Positions 8,420 through 17,427 of a stretch of 64,000 nt of DNA are shown here, in pieces. The notes beneath the pieces are model-generated. The model saw only the letters and a list, made by a program, of their open reading frames with translations, did not search any database and had not been told where the DNA came from. Location: assembly GCA_021325515.1 (NCBI GenBank), contig JAJPHC010000054.1, forward strand, positions 1 to 64,000, in the 5' to 3' direction. Source of the stretch: Acidobacteriota bacterium (lineage in GTDB: Bacteria > Acidobacteriota > Thermoanaerobaculia > Gp7-AA8). Within the stretch, counting starts at the first letter, position 1, and each line of letters begins with the position of its first letter. The position numbers and the translations under genes were made by a program.

Positions 8420-9421
8420 ATGAAACGAACAGCCGTGATCATCGTCACCGCTCTCCTTGCCGTCGCCTGCAACCAGAAGCAGGAAAGCACTTCGACCCCC
8501 ACCAGCGCTGCTCCCGCTCCAAAGAGCGTCATGCATGTCGGATTGCTCACGCCCGGCTCGATCAACGACGCGGGATGGAACGCGCTCGCATGGGAAGGCG
8601 TGCAGAGAATTCAGAAGGAGCTCGGCGCGGAAGTCTCACATCAGGAGACGAAGACACCTGCTGAGATTCTCGAAGGATTCAAGTCCTACGGCGCGAAGAA
8701 TTACGATCTCGCGTTCGGACACGGCTTCGAGTTCCAGGACGCGGCGAAGCAGGCCGGCGCGCAATATCCGAAGACGATCTTCATCACGACTTCAGGCAAT
8801 ACCGTCGCGCCGAACGTCGCTCCGATGGTGTTCGAGCTCGAGCAGGCCACTTACCTCCTCGGCATCATCGCAGCGCGCGAATCAAAGACCGGCAAGGCGG
8901 GACTCGTCGGCGGAATCAATCTCCCTTCGATCGCATCGACGTTCCTCGCCTTCAAAGCCGGCGCACAGTCGGTGAATCCGAAGTTCGAAGTGAAGGAGAT
9001 CTACACCGGAAACTTCGACGACCTCGGCGCCGCGAAGCTCGCGACGCAGTCGCTGATCAATGCAGGCTGCGACTTCATCTTCCATCAGGCGAACGAGGCC
9101 GGCCGCGGCGTCTTTCAGGCCTGCCAGGAGAAGCACGTGCGCTGCTTCGGCTCGAACAAGAATCAGAACGATCTCGCACCCGATGTGATCGTCGCGTCCG
9201 CCGTCCTCGACGTGCCGGGTGCGTTTGTCACAGTTGCGAAAAAAGTGCAGAGCCATCAGTTCAAGCCGGAGATCCAGTACCTCGGAATGAACGAGGGAAT
9301 CGTTTCGCTCGTCTGGAACGACAAGCTGAAGCCGGCGATGAAGCCGGAGACCATCGCCGAGGTCGAGAAGGTCGAGCAGGGCATCCGCAGCGGAACCGTC
9401 AAGGTGCCGCGCGGGTTCTGA
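8420..9421 (+). CDS. BMP family ABC transporter substrate-binding lipoprotein
   Basis: 333 residues. Lipoprotein signal MKRTAVIIVTALLAVAC with Cys17 as lipidation site. The mature part is a BMP/PnrA-type periplasmic-binding fold, with VGLLTPGSINDAGWNALAWEG at the N-terminus and the GHGFEFQDAA and TSGNTVAPNVAPMVFELEQATYL segments typical of the family. Characterised members bind purine nucleosides. It is followed by its ATPase and two permeases with overlapping codons (TGATG at 9419-9423). No Shine-Dalgarno is visible; a TAGAAT at 8405-8410 could be a -10 box close to the start. Confidence 0.92.
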   Translation: MKRTAVIIVTALLAVACNQKQESTSTPTSAAPAPKSVMHVGLLTPGSINDAGWNALAWEGVQRIQKELGAEVSHQETKTPAEILEGFKSYGAKNYDLAFGHGFEFQDAAKQAGAQYPKTIFITTSGNTVAPNVAPMVFELEQATYLLGIIAARESKTGKAGLVGGINLPSIASTFLAFKAGAQSVNPKFEVKEIYTGNFDDLGAAKLATQSLINAGCDFIFHQANEAGRGVFQACQEKHVRCFGSNKNQNDLAPDVIVASAVLDVPGAFVTVAKKVQSHQFKPEIQYLGMNEGIVSLVWNDKLKPAMKPETIAEVEKVEQGIRSGTVKVPRGF

Positions 9422-10683
9422 TGCTGCGGCTCCAGCACATCACGAAACGTTTCGGTGACAATCTCGCCGTCGACGACGTGACGCTGGAGTTGCGCCGCGG
9501 AGAGATCCTCGCGCTCGTCGGGGAAAACGGCGCGGGGAAGACCACTCTGATGCGCATCGCCGCCGGCGAGCTCGCGGCCGGCAGCGGCACCATCCATCGC
9601 GATGGCGAGATCGGAATCGTTCATCAGCACTTCCTGCTCGTTGCCGGCTTCACGATCGCGGAGAACCTCGCGCTGCAGCGCTCGTGGCGCTTCGCGTCAC
9701 GCCGTGCGCTCGAGCGCGAAGCGGAGACGCTGATCGCATCGACCGGCATTCGCCTCGATGATCCCTCGCGGCGCGTCGAGACGATTTCCGTCGGCGAGAA
9801 GTCGAAGCTCGAGCTGATCAAGGCGATCGCGAAGAAGCCGGAGGTGCTGATCCTCGATGAGCCGACCTCCGTGCTCACGCCGCAGGAATCCGCAGAGTTG
9901 TTCACCGTGATGCGAGCGCTCGCCGCGGGAGGGACCTCGGTTGTCTTCATCAGCCACAAACTGCCCGAGGTGCTGGAGATCGCACATCGGATCGTGGTGA
10001 TGCGCGGCGGTCGCATCGTGGCGGAGACCGAGGCGCACGGCATGACGGCTTCGGATCTCGCGAATGCGATGGTCGAGAGAACGTCGAGAGCCGCCGGCGT
10101 CGCGTCCACCGATTCCTCGACGAGAGGCGAGATCGTCGCCATCGTCGGAGTCGCCGGCAACGGACAGACGGAACTGGCCGAGCGTTTTCGGAAGGAGAAT
10201 CCCGGCGCAGCGCTGATCCCCGAAGACCGGACGCGCGACGGCATCGTCGCCGAAATGTCGATCGCGGAAAATCTCTCGCTGAAATCGCGCCGCTGGAACC
10301 GGCGTGAAGCCGCGGCATCAGCGAGCACGCTGATCGCGCGCTACTCGATCCGCGCAACCGGACCGGATCAGGATGCAGGCTCTCTCTCCGGCGGCAATCA
10401 GCAGAAGGTGATTCTCGCGCGGGAGCTCGAGCAGAAGCCGAAGAAGATCCTCGCCGCGGAGCCGACGCGCGGACTCGACATCGAAGCGACCGCCTTCGTT
10501 CATGCCCAACTACGCGCTGCAGCAGCCGGCGGAGCCTCGATTCTGCTCATCACGTCGGATCTCGACGAGGCGTTTGCGCTCGCGGATGTCATCCAGGTGA
10601 TCTACCGCGGAAAGTTGTCCGAACCGCTCACGCCGGCAGCGGCTCACGAACGCGTCGGCGCATTGATGGCAGGAATCGCATGA
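9421..10683 (+). CDS. BMP-type nucleoside ABC transporter, duplicated ATP-binding subunit
   Basis: 420 residues containing two ABC domains. The first (about 1-215) has an intact Walker A, GENGAGKT, signature ISVGEKSK and Walker B LILDEPTS. The second (about 230-415) has the degenerate Walker A, GVAGNGQTEL, normal for this family, signature LSGGNQQK and a Walker B-like ILAAEPTRG. It is shorter than the usual 500-residue version because the second domain is compact. Both permease genes follow with overlaps (ATGA at 10680-10683), so this is one transcription unit for purine nucleoside or related uptake. Confidence 0.93.
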   Translation: MLRLQHITKRFGDNLAVDDVTLELRRGEILALVGENGAGKTTLMRIAAGELAAGSGTIHRDGEIGIVHQHFLLVAGFTIAENLALQRSWRFASRRALEREAETLIASTGIRLDDPSRRVETISVGEKSKLELIKAIAKKPEVLILDEPTSVLTPQESAELFTVMRALAAGGTSVVFISHKLPEVLEIAHRIVVMRGGRIVAETEAHGMTASDLANAMVERTSRAAGVASTDSSTRGEIVAIVGVAGNGQTELAERFRKENPGAALIPEDRTRDGIVAEMSIAENLSLKSRRWNRREAAASASTLIARYSIRATGPDQDAGSLSGGNQQKVILARELEQKPKKILAAEPTRGLDIEATAFVHAQLRAAAAGGASILLITSDLDEAFALADVIQVIYRGKLSEPLTPAAAHERVGALMAGIA

Positions 10684-11630
10684 GACAGCTCGCCGCCGCT
10701 CTCCTGGCGGTCGTGCTGCTCTCGCTCTGCGCGCTCGCCGTGGGCCGCTCGCCGGTCGAGCTGCTGCGAATCCTGACGCTCGGATCGGTCGGCTCGCGAT
10801 TCGCGATCGAAGGCACACTCTTGAAGTCGATCCCTCTGCTGCTGACCGGCCTCAGTGTCGCGCTAGCGTTTCGTGCCGGCGTCTGGAACATCGGCGGAGA
10901 GGGGCAGTTCATCACCGGCGCGATCGCGGCACTCATCGCCTCGCACCTCGGCGTCGTGCCTGCGATTCTCGCATCGATGCTGGCCGGCGCGGTGTGGGCA
11001 TCCATCGCGACGCTCATGCGTCTGTGGCGCAATGCGCCGGAAGTGCTGACGACGATCCTTCTCAACTTCACCGCGATTCATCTTCTCGGCTGGTGTGTGA
11101 ACGGACCGCTGCAGGAACGGAGCGCGCAATATCCGCAATCGGATCTCGCGGGAGCGTCGCTGCCGGTGGCGGGTGAACTGCACGCCGGAATCGTGATCGC
11201 GCTCGCCGCAAGCGTCGCGTCATGGTTCCTTCTCTATCGCACCGCCGCAGGTCTGCGGCTGCGGGCAACAGGCCTGAATGCGCGCGCGGCGGCGTGGGCC
11301 GGGATCAACGTCAACGCGCAACTGGTGAGGGCGATGGCGATCAGCGGCGCCTTCGCCGGACTCGCCGGCGGCATCGAGCTCCTCGGCACGACGCACAGGC
11401 TGTTCGAGCGATTCGCAGCCGGCTATGGCTATTCAGGAATCGCGGTGGCGCTGCTCGCGCAACTCCATCCGCTCGCGACCGTCGCGTCGGCGATGTTCTT
11501 CGGCGCACTCGCGACAGGCGCCGGCGAACTGCAGCGCACGGCCGGCATCTCGTCGAGCATCGCGGTCTTCGGGCAGGCCGTCATCATTCTTCTTCTGATC
11601 CTCTTCGGGAGCTGGCGCAGCCGTGATTGA
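10680..11630 (+). CDS. BMP-type nucleoside ABC transporter permease 1
   Basis: 316 residues, highly hydrophobic, with about eight to nine membrane segments. The BPD_transp_2 signature of this importer class is present in FRAGVWNIGGEGQFITGA (about residues 62-79). The ATG overlaps the ATPase stop codon by 4 bases. It pairs with permease 2 to form the membrane channel. Confidence 0.92.
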   Translation: MRQLAAALLAVVLLSLCALAVGRSPVELLRILTLGSVGSRFAIEGTLLKSIPLLLTGLSVALAFRAGVWNIGGEGQFITGAIAALIASHLGVVPAILASMLAGAVWASIATLMRLWRNAPEVLTTILLNFTAIHLLGWCVNGPLQERSAQYPQSDLAGASLPVAGELHAGIVIALAASVASWFLLYRTAAGLRLRATGLNARAAAWAGINVNAQLVRAMAISGAFAGLAGGIELLGTTHRLFERFAAGYGYSGIAVALLAQLHPLATVASAMFFGALATGAGELQRTAGISSSIAVFGQAVIILLLILFGSWRSRD

Positions 11631-12465
11631 CGTCATCCTGCACGCGCTTCCGATCGCGATCATCGCATCGACTCCTCTGCTCCTCGCGGTCGAGGGAGAG
11701 CTCGTCGTACAGCGCGCCGGGATGATCAACCTCGGCATCGAAGGAATGATGCTCGTCGCGGCGATGACCGGCGTGATCGGACAGCAGCTCACGCGGAGCG
11801 CCGCGGCAGGCTTCGTGGCAGGCATCGCCGGGGCGATGGTCGTCGCGGCGCTGTTCGGCGTGTTCGCGATCCGCTATCGCGCCGATCAGATCGTCACGGG
11901 AACGGCCGTGAATCTGCTGGCGGCCGGCGCAACAGGATTCGTCTATCAGGCGCTGCGCGGCGGTGCGCTCTTCTTCGTGCCGCCGATGCCGGAGCAGGTG
12001 CAACGGCTGGTTGTGCTGCTGGCGTGGCTCGTTGTTCCCGCCGCGCTCGGCCTTCTGCTCTGGATGTCGCGCTTCGGCCTGCGGCTTCGCGCCGCGGGAG
12101 AGAATCCGGAAGTCCTCGCGCATGTCGCGCGCTATCGCTGGTGTGCGCTGGCGATCGAAGCGCTGCTCGCTGGAACGGGCGGAGCCTTTCTCTCGCTCGC
12201 GCTCTCCAGCGGCTTCGCGGAAAACATGACCGCCGGCCGCGGTTTCATCGCGCTCTCCATCGTGATCTTCGGCCGCTGGAACGTTCGCGGCGCGATCATC
12301 GGCACCGCGCTGTTCGGAATCGCGGCTGCGCTGCAGTACACGTTGCAGGCGATGAACATCGGCCTGCCGTATCACCTGCTGCTCGCGCTGCCGTATGTCG
12401 TGACGCTCCTGATCCTGTGCGGAATCGCGGGACGCGTGCGCGCACCGGAAGCGCTGGGACGATGA
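11623..12465 (+). CDS. BMP-type nucleoside ABC transporter permease 2
   Basis: 280 residues with about eight membrane segments. The family motif reads VQRAGMINLGIEGMMLV (about residues 29-45), and the internal RYRADQIVTGTAVNLLAAG segment is typical of the second permease. It uses a GTG start at 11623 inside the 3' end of permease 1 (8-base overlap). It ends the importer operon, 20 bases from the convergent biotin carboxylase gene. Confidence 0.92.
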   Translation: MIDVILHALPIAIIASTPLLLAVEGELVVQRAGMINLGIEGMMLVAAMTGVIGQQLTRSAAAGFVAGIAGAMVVAALFGVFAIRYRADQIVTGTAVNLLAAGATGFVYQALRGGALFFVPPMPEQVQRLVVLLAWLVVPAALGLLLWMSRFGLRLRAAGENPEVLAHVARYRWCALAIEALLAGTGGAFLSLALSSGFAENMTAGRGFIALSIVIFGRWNVRGAIIGTALFGIAAALQYTLQAMNIGLPYHLLLALPYVVTLLILCGIAGRVRAPEALGR

Positions 12466-12485
12466 GCCGCCTCAACTGCGCGCGG

Positions 12486-13952
12486 TCATCGTCCCCAGGC
12501 GCCGAGCTCGTCCCACACGCTCGGCAGGCGTGCCTCGCCCACCGCGCGCTCGCTCTCGCGTTTTGACGTCGCGAGGACTCCTGCAATCAGCGGAACGATC
12601 TCCGGCATCGGCGCATGCATCGAGTGTTCGTCGAGGAACTTCGTCGAGACGAGTCCTTCGCGGAATGCCGGATGCGTCACGACGCGCCGCAGCCAAGACA
12701 CATTCGTCTTCGTGCCGAGGATGACGTAATCGCGCAGCGCGCGATCGAGGCGATCGATGCAGTGCTCGCGGCTGGGGGCGAAACAGACCAGCTTCGCGAG
12801 CATCGGATCGAACTTCACGCCGATCTCGCTCCCCTGCATCACACCGCCATCGACGCGGACGCCCGGCCCCGAGGGCTCGCTGTAGAACGCGATCGTTCCC
12901 GTCTGCGGAAGGAAGCGGTCATCGGGATCCTCGGCGTAGACGCGGACTTCGATCGCATGACCGCGCTGCTGCAACTGATCCTGCGTCCATGGCATCGCAC
13001 CACGTTCTGCGAGCTGAATCTGCGCACGAACGAGGTCGATGCCCAGGACCTGCTCGGTGACCGGATGCTCGACCTGGAGGCGTGTGTTCATCTCCAGAAA
13101 GTAGAACTCCCCTTCGGGCGTGACGATGAATTCGACGGTGCCGGCGTTGCGATAGTCGACGCCCTGCGCCGCGGCGATGGCCGCTTTCGCCATCCGCTGC
13201 CGCAGCTCGTCGGAGTACCGCGGCGCCGGCGATTCCTCGACGACCTTCTGATGCCGGCGCTGGATCGAGCAGTCGCGCTCGAAGAGATGAAGCACCTCTC
13301 CGCGGCCATCGCCGAAGACCTGGAACTCGACATGCCGCGGTTCCTCGATGTAACGCTCGAGCAGGAGGCGCGCGTCACCGAAGGCCTTGAGCGCTTCGCG
13401 CTGCGCCGAATCGATTGCGGCCTGCAACTCACCCGCGGCGCGAACGATCTTCATCCCCTTGCCGCCGCCCCCCGCGCTCGCCTTCACGAGCAGCGGAAAG
13501 CCGATGCGCATCGCTTCCGCGCTCAGGATCTCGAACGACTGCTCTTCGCCGTCGTATCCGGGAACGACGGGAACTCCGAGGCGCTGCATCAGACGCCGCG
13601 ACTCGGCCTTGGAGCCCATCGCGGAGATCGACTGCGGGCGCGGTCCGATGAACGTGATGCCTGCGTCCTCGCAAGCGGCCGAGAGCTCGGCGCGCTCCGA
13701 CAGAAATCCATATCCGGGATGCAGTGCATCGGCACCCGCCGTGCGCGCGGCATCGATGACCCGGGCGACGTTGAGGTACGTGTCGCGTGCGTCACCGCTG
13801 CCCAGCGAAACCGCGTCGTCGAAGAAGCGGCGGACGAAACGAACATCGTCCGACTCGGAGAACGCCAGAACGGACTCGATGCCCATCTCGCGGCAGCATC
13901 GCGCGATGCGGATCGCGATCTCGCCGCGATTCGGAACGAGCAGCTTCCTCAC
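12486..13952 (-). CDS. Biotin carboxylase subunit, probably of methylcrotonyl-CoA carboxylase
   Basis: About 488 residues: N-terminal biotin-carboxylase domain (KLLVPNRGEIAIR, GYGFLSE), ATP-grasp core (KASAGGGGKGM, HVEFQVFGD, ERDCSIQRRHQKVVEE, FLEMNTRLQVEHPVTE) and a biotin-carboxylase C-terminal domain. It ends without the biotinyl-carrier domain and its MKM lysine that methylcrotonyl-CoA carboxylase alpha chains normally carry, so the carrier must be encoded elsewhere. I prefer the GTG at 13952, which makes a GTGA overlap with the upstream hydratase; a GTG at 13961 is the alternative. The neighbour argues for leucine catabolism; an AccC-like role in fatty acid synthesis remains possible. 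Confidence 0.85.
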   Translation of the reverse strand: MRKLLVPNRGEIAIRIARCCREMGIESVLAFSESDDVRFVRRFFDDAVSLGSGDARDTYLNVARVIDAARTAGADALHPGYGFLSERAELSAACEDAGITFIGPRPQSISAMGSKAESRRLMQRLGVPVVPGYDGEEQSFEILSAEAMRIGFPLLVKASAGGGGKGMKIVRAAGELQAAIDSAQREALKAFGDARLLLERYIEEPRHVEFQVFGDGRGEVLHLFERDCSIQRRHQKVVEESPAPRYSDELRQRMAKAAIAAAQGVDYRNAGTVEFIVTPEGEFYFLEMNTRLQVEHPVTEQVLGIDLVRAQIQLAERGAMPWTQDQLQQRGHAIEVRVYAEDPDDRFLPQTGTIAFYSEPSGPGVRVDGGVMQGSEIGVKFDPMLAKLVCFAPSREHCIDRLDRALRDYVILGTKTNVSWLRRVVTHPAFREGLVSTKFLDEHSMHAPMPEIVPLIAGVLATSKRESERAVGEARLPSVWDELGAWGR

Positions 13953-14731
13953 TTCGCCCACGGCGCCTTCTCTTTCCGCAGGAACGCCTGCATGCCCTGC
14001 TGTCCTTCATCGGATACGCGCCGCGTCGAGATCGCGTCGATCGTGTAGGGGATCGACTCCACCGCCTCGTTCGTCGCGACGAACGCGATCAGCTTCTTGC
14101 ACTCGCGGACCGCCTCCGGTCCCGAGCTGCGCAACTGCTTCAGCGTCTCTTCGACCGCGGCATCGAGCGACTCCGCGTCCTCAACCATTCGATGCACCAG
14201 ACCGATGCGCAAGGCGCGCTCCGCATCGAATCGCTCGCCGGTGAAGAAGAGCGCGCGGGCATGCGAAACGCCGATCTTCGCGATCACATACGGCGAGATG
14301 ACGGCCGGCAGAATCCCCAGCTTCACTTCGGAAAGACCGAACTTCGCATCGCGCGCCGCGATCGCGATATCGCAGACGGAGACGAGCCCGACTCCCCCAC
14401 CGATCGCTGCACCCTGAATCCGTCCGATCAGCGGGACGGGACAGTCGTTCATCAGCGCGTACATCTTCGCCAGCAGCGACGAGTCGTGAATGTTCTGCTC
14501 GCGCGTGTACGAGACCATCTTCGACATCCAGTTCAGATCGGCGCCCGCGCAGAAATTCGGCCCGGTTCCGCGCAGGACGATCGCACGTACGTCGCGCGCG
14601 CCGATGTTCTCGAAGAGATCGATCGCCTCGGCGATCAGCTCGTCATTGAATGCGTTGTGTACGTCTGGACGGTTGAGGGTGACGGTGAGAATTCCGTCAC
14701 CCTCTTCGACGAGAAGTGTCTTGTATGTCAT
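13949..14731 (-). CDS. liuC: Enoyl-CoA hydratase family, probable methylglutaconyl-CoA hydratase
   Basis: 260 residues, crotonase fold. FCAGADLNWMSKMVSYT (about residues 60-76) is the diagnostic GADLxWM segment of methylglutaconyl-CoA hydratases. The oxyanion-hole GGGVGLVSVCD and the catalytic SEVKLGILPAVISPYV are intact. It would hydrate 3-methylglutaconyl-CoA to HMG-CoA in leucine breakdown, directly after the carboxylase step of its overlapping neighbour. A generic enoyl-CoA hydratase is the alternative. Confidence 0.85.
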   Translation of the reverse strand: MTYKTLLVEEGDGILTVTLNRPDVHNAFNDELIAEAIDLFENIGARDVRAIVLRGTGPNFCAGADLNWMSKMVSYTREQNIHDSSLLAKMYALMNDCPVPLIGRIQGAAIGGGVGLVSVCDIAIAARDAKFGLSEVKLGILPAVISPYVIAKIGVSHARALFFTGERFDAERALRIGLVHRMVEDAESLDAAVEETLKQLRSSGPEAVRECKKLIAFVATNEAVESIPYTIDAISTRRVSDEGQQGMQAFLRKEKAPWAK

Positions 14732-14743
14732 GCGCGCGGCATT

Positions 14744-17203
14744 CTAATGCCGCGCTGTCCGGGTGCGGCTCGATGTCGCCGCCGGATAGGTCGCTGTCAG
14801 CGTGTACGAGCCGCCCGCGCCGAGAACTCCGTTCTGCGAGATCTGCAGAACGTAATCGCCGGCCGTCACGGCCTGCGTGATCGGCGTCGTCGCTCCCGCC
14901 GCGACGTTCGTCGTCGAGCTCACGCCCGGGCCGGTCAGCACGGCAGTCAGCGCGGTGTCCGTGGCCGCCAGACTCAGGCTCAACGTGCCCGCTTTCTCGA
15001 CATGGAACTTGAAGAAGTCGGTGTCGCCATTCGTGCAGAGGCGTCCCGTCACCTTCTGCCCGCTGCCAAGCGCGAACGCCTGCGCCGCCGTGTCGTTCGG
15101 CTCCGTCATGTCGTTGCACGCCGCGCCGAAGGATCCCTGCGTCGAGACGACGACGAACGGCTGCGGACCATCGGCATTGACCTGCTTGCCGTTGACCACG
15201 ACCCGATACGTTCCGGCCGCCGCCCCGGCGATCTCGACTTCTTCGACGTTGTCGACCGTGTTCACGCCACGCGTGGCGGCTGCACTCGGATTGTTCTTGT
15301 CGAGCACATACGGCAGCGTCTTCGTTCCCTTCGAGTCTTCGACATAGAGGTCGATGTCGTTGACCAGCGCCTTCTGCGCGAGGTCCGAGGCACCGGGAAG
15401 AAAGATGACTTCCGGGTCGGGCCATACGAGGACCACGCGGAGATCGCCGGCACTCGAGAGCGTCAGAGGCAGACTGACGTTGCCGCCCTGCGCCACCGAG
15501 TTACTGACGATTCTCTTGCCCGCTGCACCGTCGGCGAGGATCAGATCGACTGAGTTCTTCGCGTCGAGTGCACCGAATCCGTTCGTGTAATCAGGACCGG
15601 GATTTCCAATGTCCACGGCGCCGGCGATCATCACGGCCTTGAGCTCGGACTGTGACGGGTTCTGATTGTTGAACAGCTTGCGCCACTGCTGCGTAAGCAG
15701 CGCCGCCGTGCCGGTGACGACGGGCGCGGCCATCGATGTGCCGCTCAGCTTTCCGTACCCGCCGTTCGGCTCCGTGGAGAACGTGTTGAATCCCTTCGCG
15801 GTGATGTCCGGCTTCACGCGTCCGTCGCGTGTGGGACCGCGAGAGCTGAAGCCGACGACGTTGCGGCCGGAGTCGGTCGCGCCGACGGCGACGACGTTCT
15901 TCGCCCCCGCAGTCAAGCCGATCGAGCCGACGCTGCCGTGCACCGGATGTCTCGTGACCTCGCAATGAGCAGGACCGGCGGTGCACGTGGGAGCAGGACA
16001 ATCGTTGCCGCTGCCATCGACGGAATAGCAGAACGTCTCGTTCTTCAGCGTGTCGCCATTCTTGTCGACGTGATTGTGTGCGTACGGCGCGCTCGGCGGG
16101 CCGTTGTTCGTACCCTCATTGCCGGCGGACTGCACCATCAGCGTGATGCCGGTCCGCGCAATCTGATCGAGAGCGGCATCCGTCGTGTCGTAGCCGCCGA
16201 TGTAGTCGTCGTTTTCCGTCCAGACCCAGCCGGTCGGACCATCACAACGCGTATCGCACCATCCGAGGATGAAGCCCCAGGAATTGTTGTCGGCGACGGA
16301 GCCGAGGGTCTGAATATCCTGATCTTTCTTGTCGAGCCAGGTGCCGGCGTCATCGACGCCGAAGCCATGCAGCGTCGCGGCCGGCGCCATTCCCTTCGCC
16401 AGCGGATTGATGCCCGAGGCGATCATCGTGCCGGCGGTGTGAGTCGAGTGCGTGGCATCGCTCGACGACGCGCCTGCGGGGAAGTGCGTCGTGAGACGCC
16501 CGCCGAATTCGGGATGCGTCGCGTCGGCGGGCGACAGCTCGAAGTACGAGAGCACGACATCCTTGCCATCGAGGTTATAGGGCGCCGCCTGGATGAGATC
16601 GACGCGTGCGGTCTGAGCGGCGACCTGATTGTCATTCGCGATACGTGGCGCAGGCCCATGAACCGCGAGCACTCGCTCATCGGCCGCAAGCTGATGGATC
16701 GAAGCGGCGGGCACGCGTGCTCGCAGGCTGTGCGGAAGCGAGAAGCGCGTCGCGAACGGATCGATGAGCTCGCCGCCCGCGGCTGCGATCGCCGCGCGCG
16801 CATTGTCGAGCGAGACTTCGTCGTTGAAGACGATGTTCACTCGTGCGAACGTGCGGCCTGAGGTCGCCTCGCGTACCGCACTCGAGGCGAGCTTGAGCTC
16901 GGCGCGCAGCGGCTCGAGCGTCCCCGTCGCCGGTGTGAGCGCATGCAGATCCGCATCGTTCGAGACGCGCACCAGAAAGCGTCCGCTCGTCAACGGCCGG
17001 ACGATCGCGATCCCTTCCTCAGCCAGCGTGAGCCGCTGGTCGAGACTGAGCGGCGCCGCGGGCGTCAGGATGTAATGCCGCGCCTCGGCGAAGCGGCCTT
17101 CGTGCTGACGGACATACTGATTCGGCGTCAGCGGCGGCGCATCCTGCGCAGAGACAGCGACGGAAAGAAGCATCGTGGCCAGGGACAGAGATAGCGATCG
17201 CAT
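14744..17203 (-). CDS. Secreted S8 (subtilisin-like) peptidase with C-terminal PPC domain
   Basis: About 819 residues from the ATG at 17203, the start best spaced from AGGA. Signal peptide MRSLSLSLATMLLSVAVSA, a long N-terminal prodomain-like region, the S8 catalytic domain (about 190-570) and a bacterial pre-peptidase C-terminal domain (about 700-815, EPNDTAAQAF and GDTDFFKFHV). The catalytic His is in HSTHTAGT, the oxyanion Asn in SAGNEG and the Ser in SGTSMAAP. The expected Asp-x-Gly motif is replaced by SYFELSPADATHPEF, which has Glu near the Asp position. It could be active with an acidic substitute or have lost activity. A role in extracellular protein digestion is inferred. Confidence 0.88.
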   Translation of the reverse strand: MRSLSLSLATMLLSVAVSAQDAPPLTPNQYVRQHEGRFAEARHYILTPAAPLSLDQRLTLAEEGIAIVRPLTSGRFLVRVSNDADLHALTPATGTLEPLRAELKLASSAVREATSGRTFARVNIVFNDEVSLDNARAAIAAAGGELIDPFATRFSLPHSLRARVPAASIHQLAADERVLAVHGPAPRIANDNQVAAQTARVDLIQAAPYNLDGKDVVLSYFELSPADATHPEFGGRLTTHFPAGASSSDATHSTHTAGTMIASGINPLAKGMAPAATLHGFGVDDAGTWLDKKDQDIQTLGSVADNNSWGFILGWCDTRCDGPTGWVWTENDDYIGGYDTTDAALDQIARTGITLMVQSAGNEGTNNGPPSAPYAHNHVDKNGDTLKNETFCYSVDGSGNDCPAPTCTAGPAHCEVTRHPVHGSVGSIGLTAGAKNVVAVGATDSGRNVVGFSSRGPTRDGRVKPDITAKGFNTFSTEPNGGYGKLSGTSMAAPVVTGTAALLTQQWRKLFNNQNPSQSELKAVMIAGAVDIGNPGPDYTNGFGALDAKNSVDLILADGAAGKRIVSNSVAQGGNVSLPLTLSSAGDLRVVLVWPDPEVIFLPGASDLAQKALVNDIDLYVEDSKGTKTLPYVLDKNNPSAAATRGVNTVDNVEEVEIAGAAAGTYRVVVNGKQVNADGPQPFVVVSTQGSFGAACNDMTEPNDTAAQAFALGSGQKVTGRLCTNGDTDFFKFHVEKAGTLSLSLAATDTALTAVLTGPGVSSTTNVAAGATTPITQAVTAGDYVLQISQNGVLGAGGSYTLTATYPAATSSRTRTARH

Positions 17204-17216
17204 AGTCATTTTTCCT

Positions 17217-17293
17217 GAGTGACGAGTGATGAGTGACGAGTGATCAGTGATGAGTGCCTTGCAGAACTCAGCACTCGGCACTCAGCACTCACA
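17217..17293. repeat. Heptamer-repeat hairpin (GAGTGAC/GAGTGAT family)
   Basis: Six 7-base units (GAGTGAC, GAGTGAT, GAGTGAC, GAGTGAT, CAGTGAT, GAGTGCC; 17217-17258) are followed by four units of the complementary type (ACTCAGC, ACTCGGC, ACTCAGC, ACTCACA; 17266-17293), so the two halves can fold on each other. It lies between the S8 protease start and the tRNA. The same heptamer occurs in the opposite orientation at 61393-61476. Confidence 0.75.
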
Positions 17294-17341
17294 AACTCCC
17301 TCGTCACTCTTATTACGGCTCTCCTGAATACTGCGTCTTGA

Positions 17342-17427
17342 TGGTGCCCGAGGCCGGACTCGAACCGGCACGGCCTTGCGGCCAAAGGTTTTTGAGACCT
17401 CAGCGTCTACCGTTCCGCCACTCGGGC
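17342..17427 (-). tRNA. tRNA-Leu (anticodon CAA)
   Basis: 86 bases including an encoded CCA. A 7-bp acceptor stem (GCCCGAG/CTCGGGC), a D arm with GCG/CGC, an anticodon stem GAGGT/ACCTT around loop CTCAAAA (anticodon CAA, reads UUG), a long class II variable arm (GGCC/GGCC stem) and a T arm containing GGTTCGAGTCC are all present. Its first 21 bases are also the last 21 bases, stop codon included, of the LeuA-like gene upstream. Confidence 0.95.
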
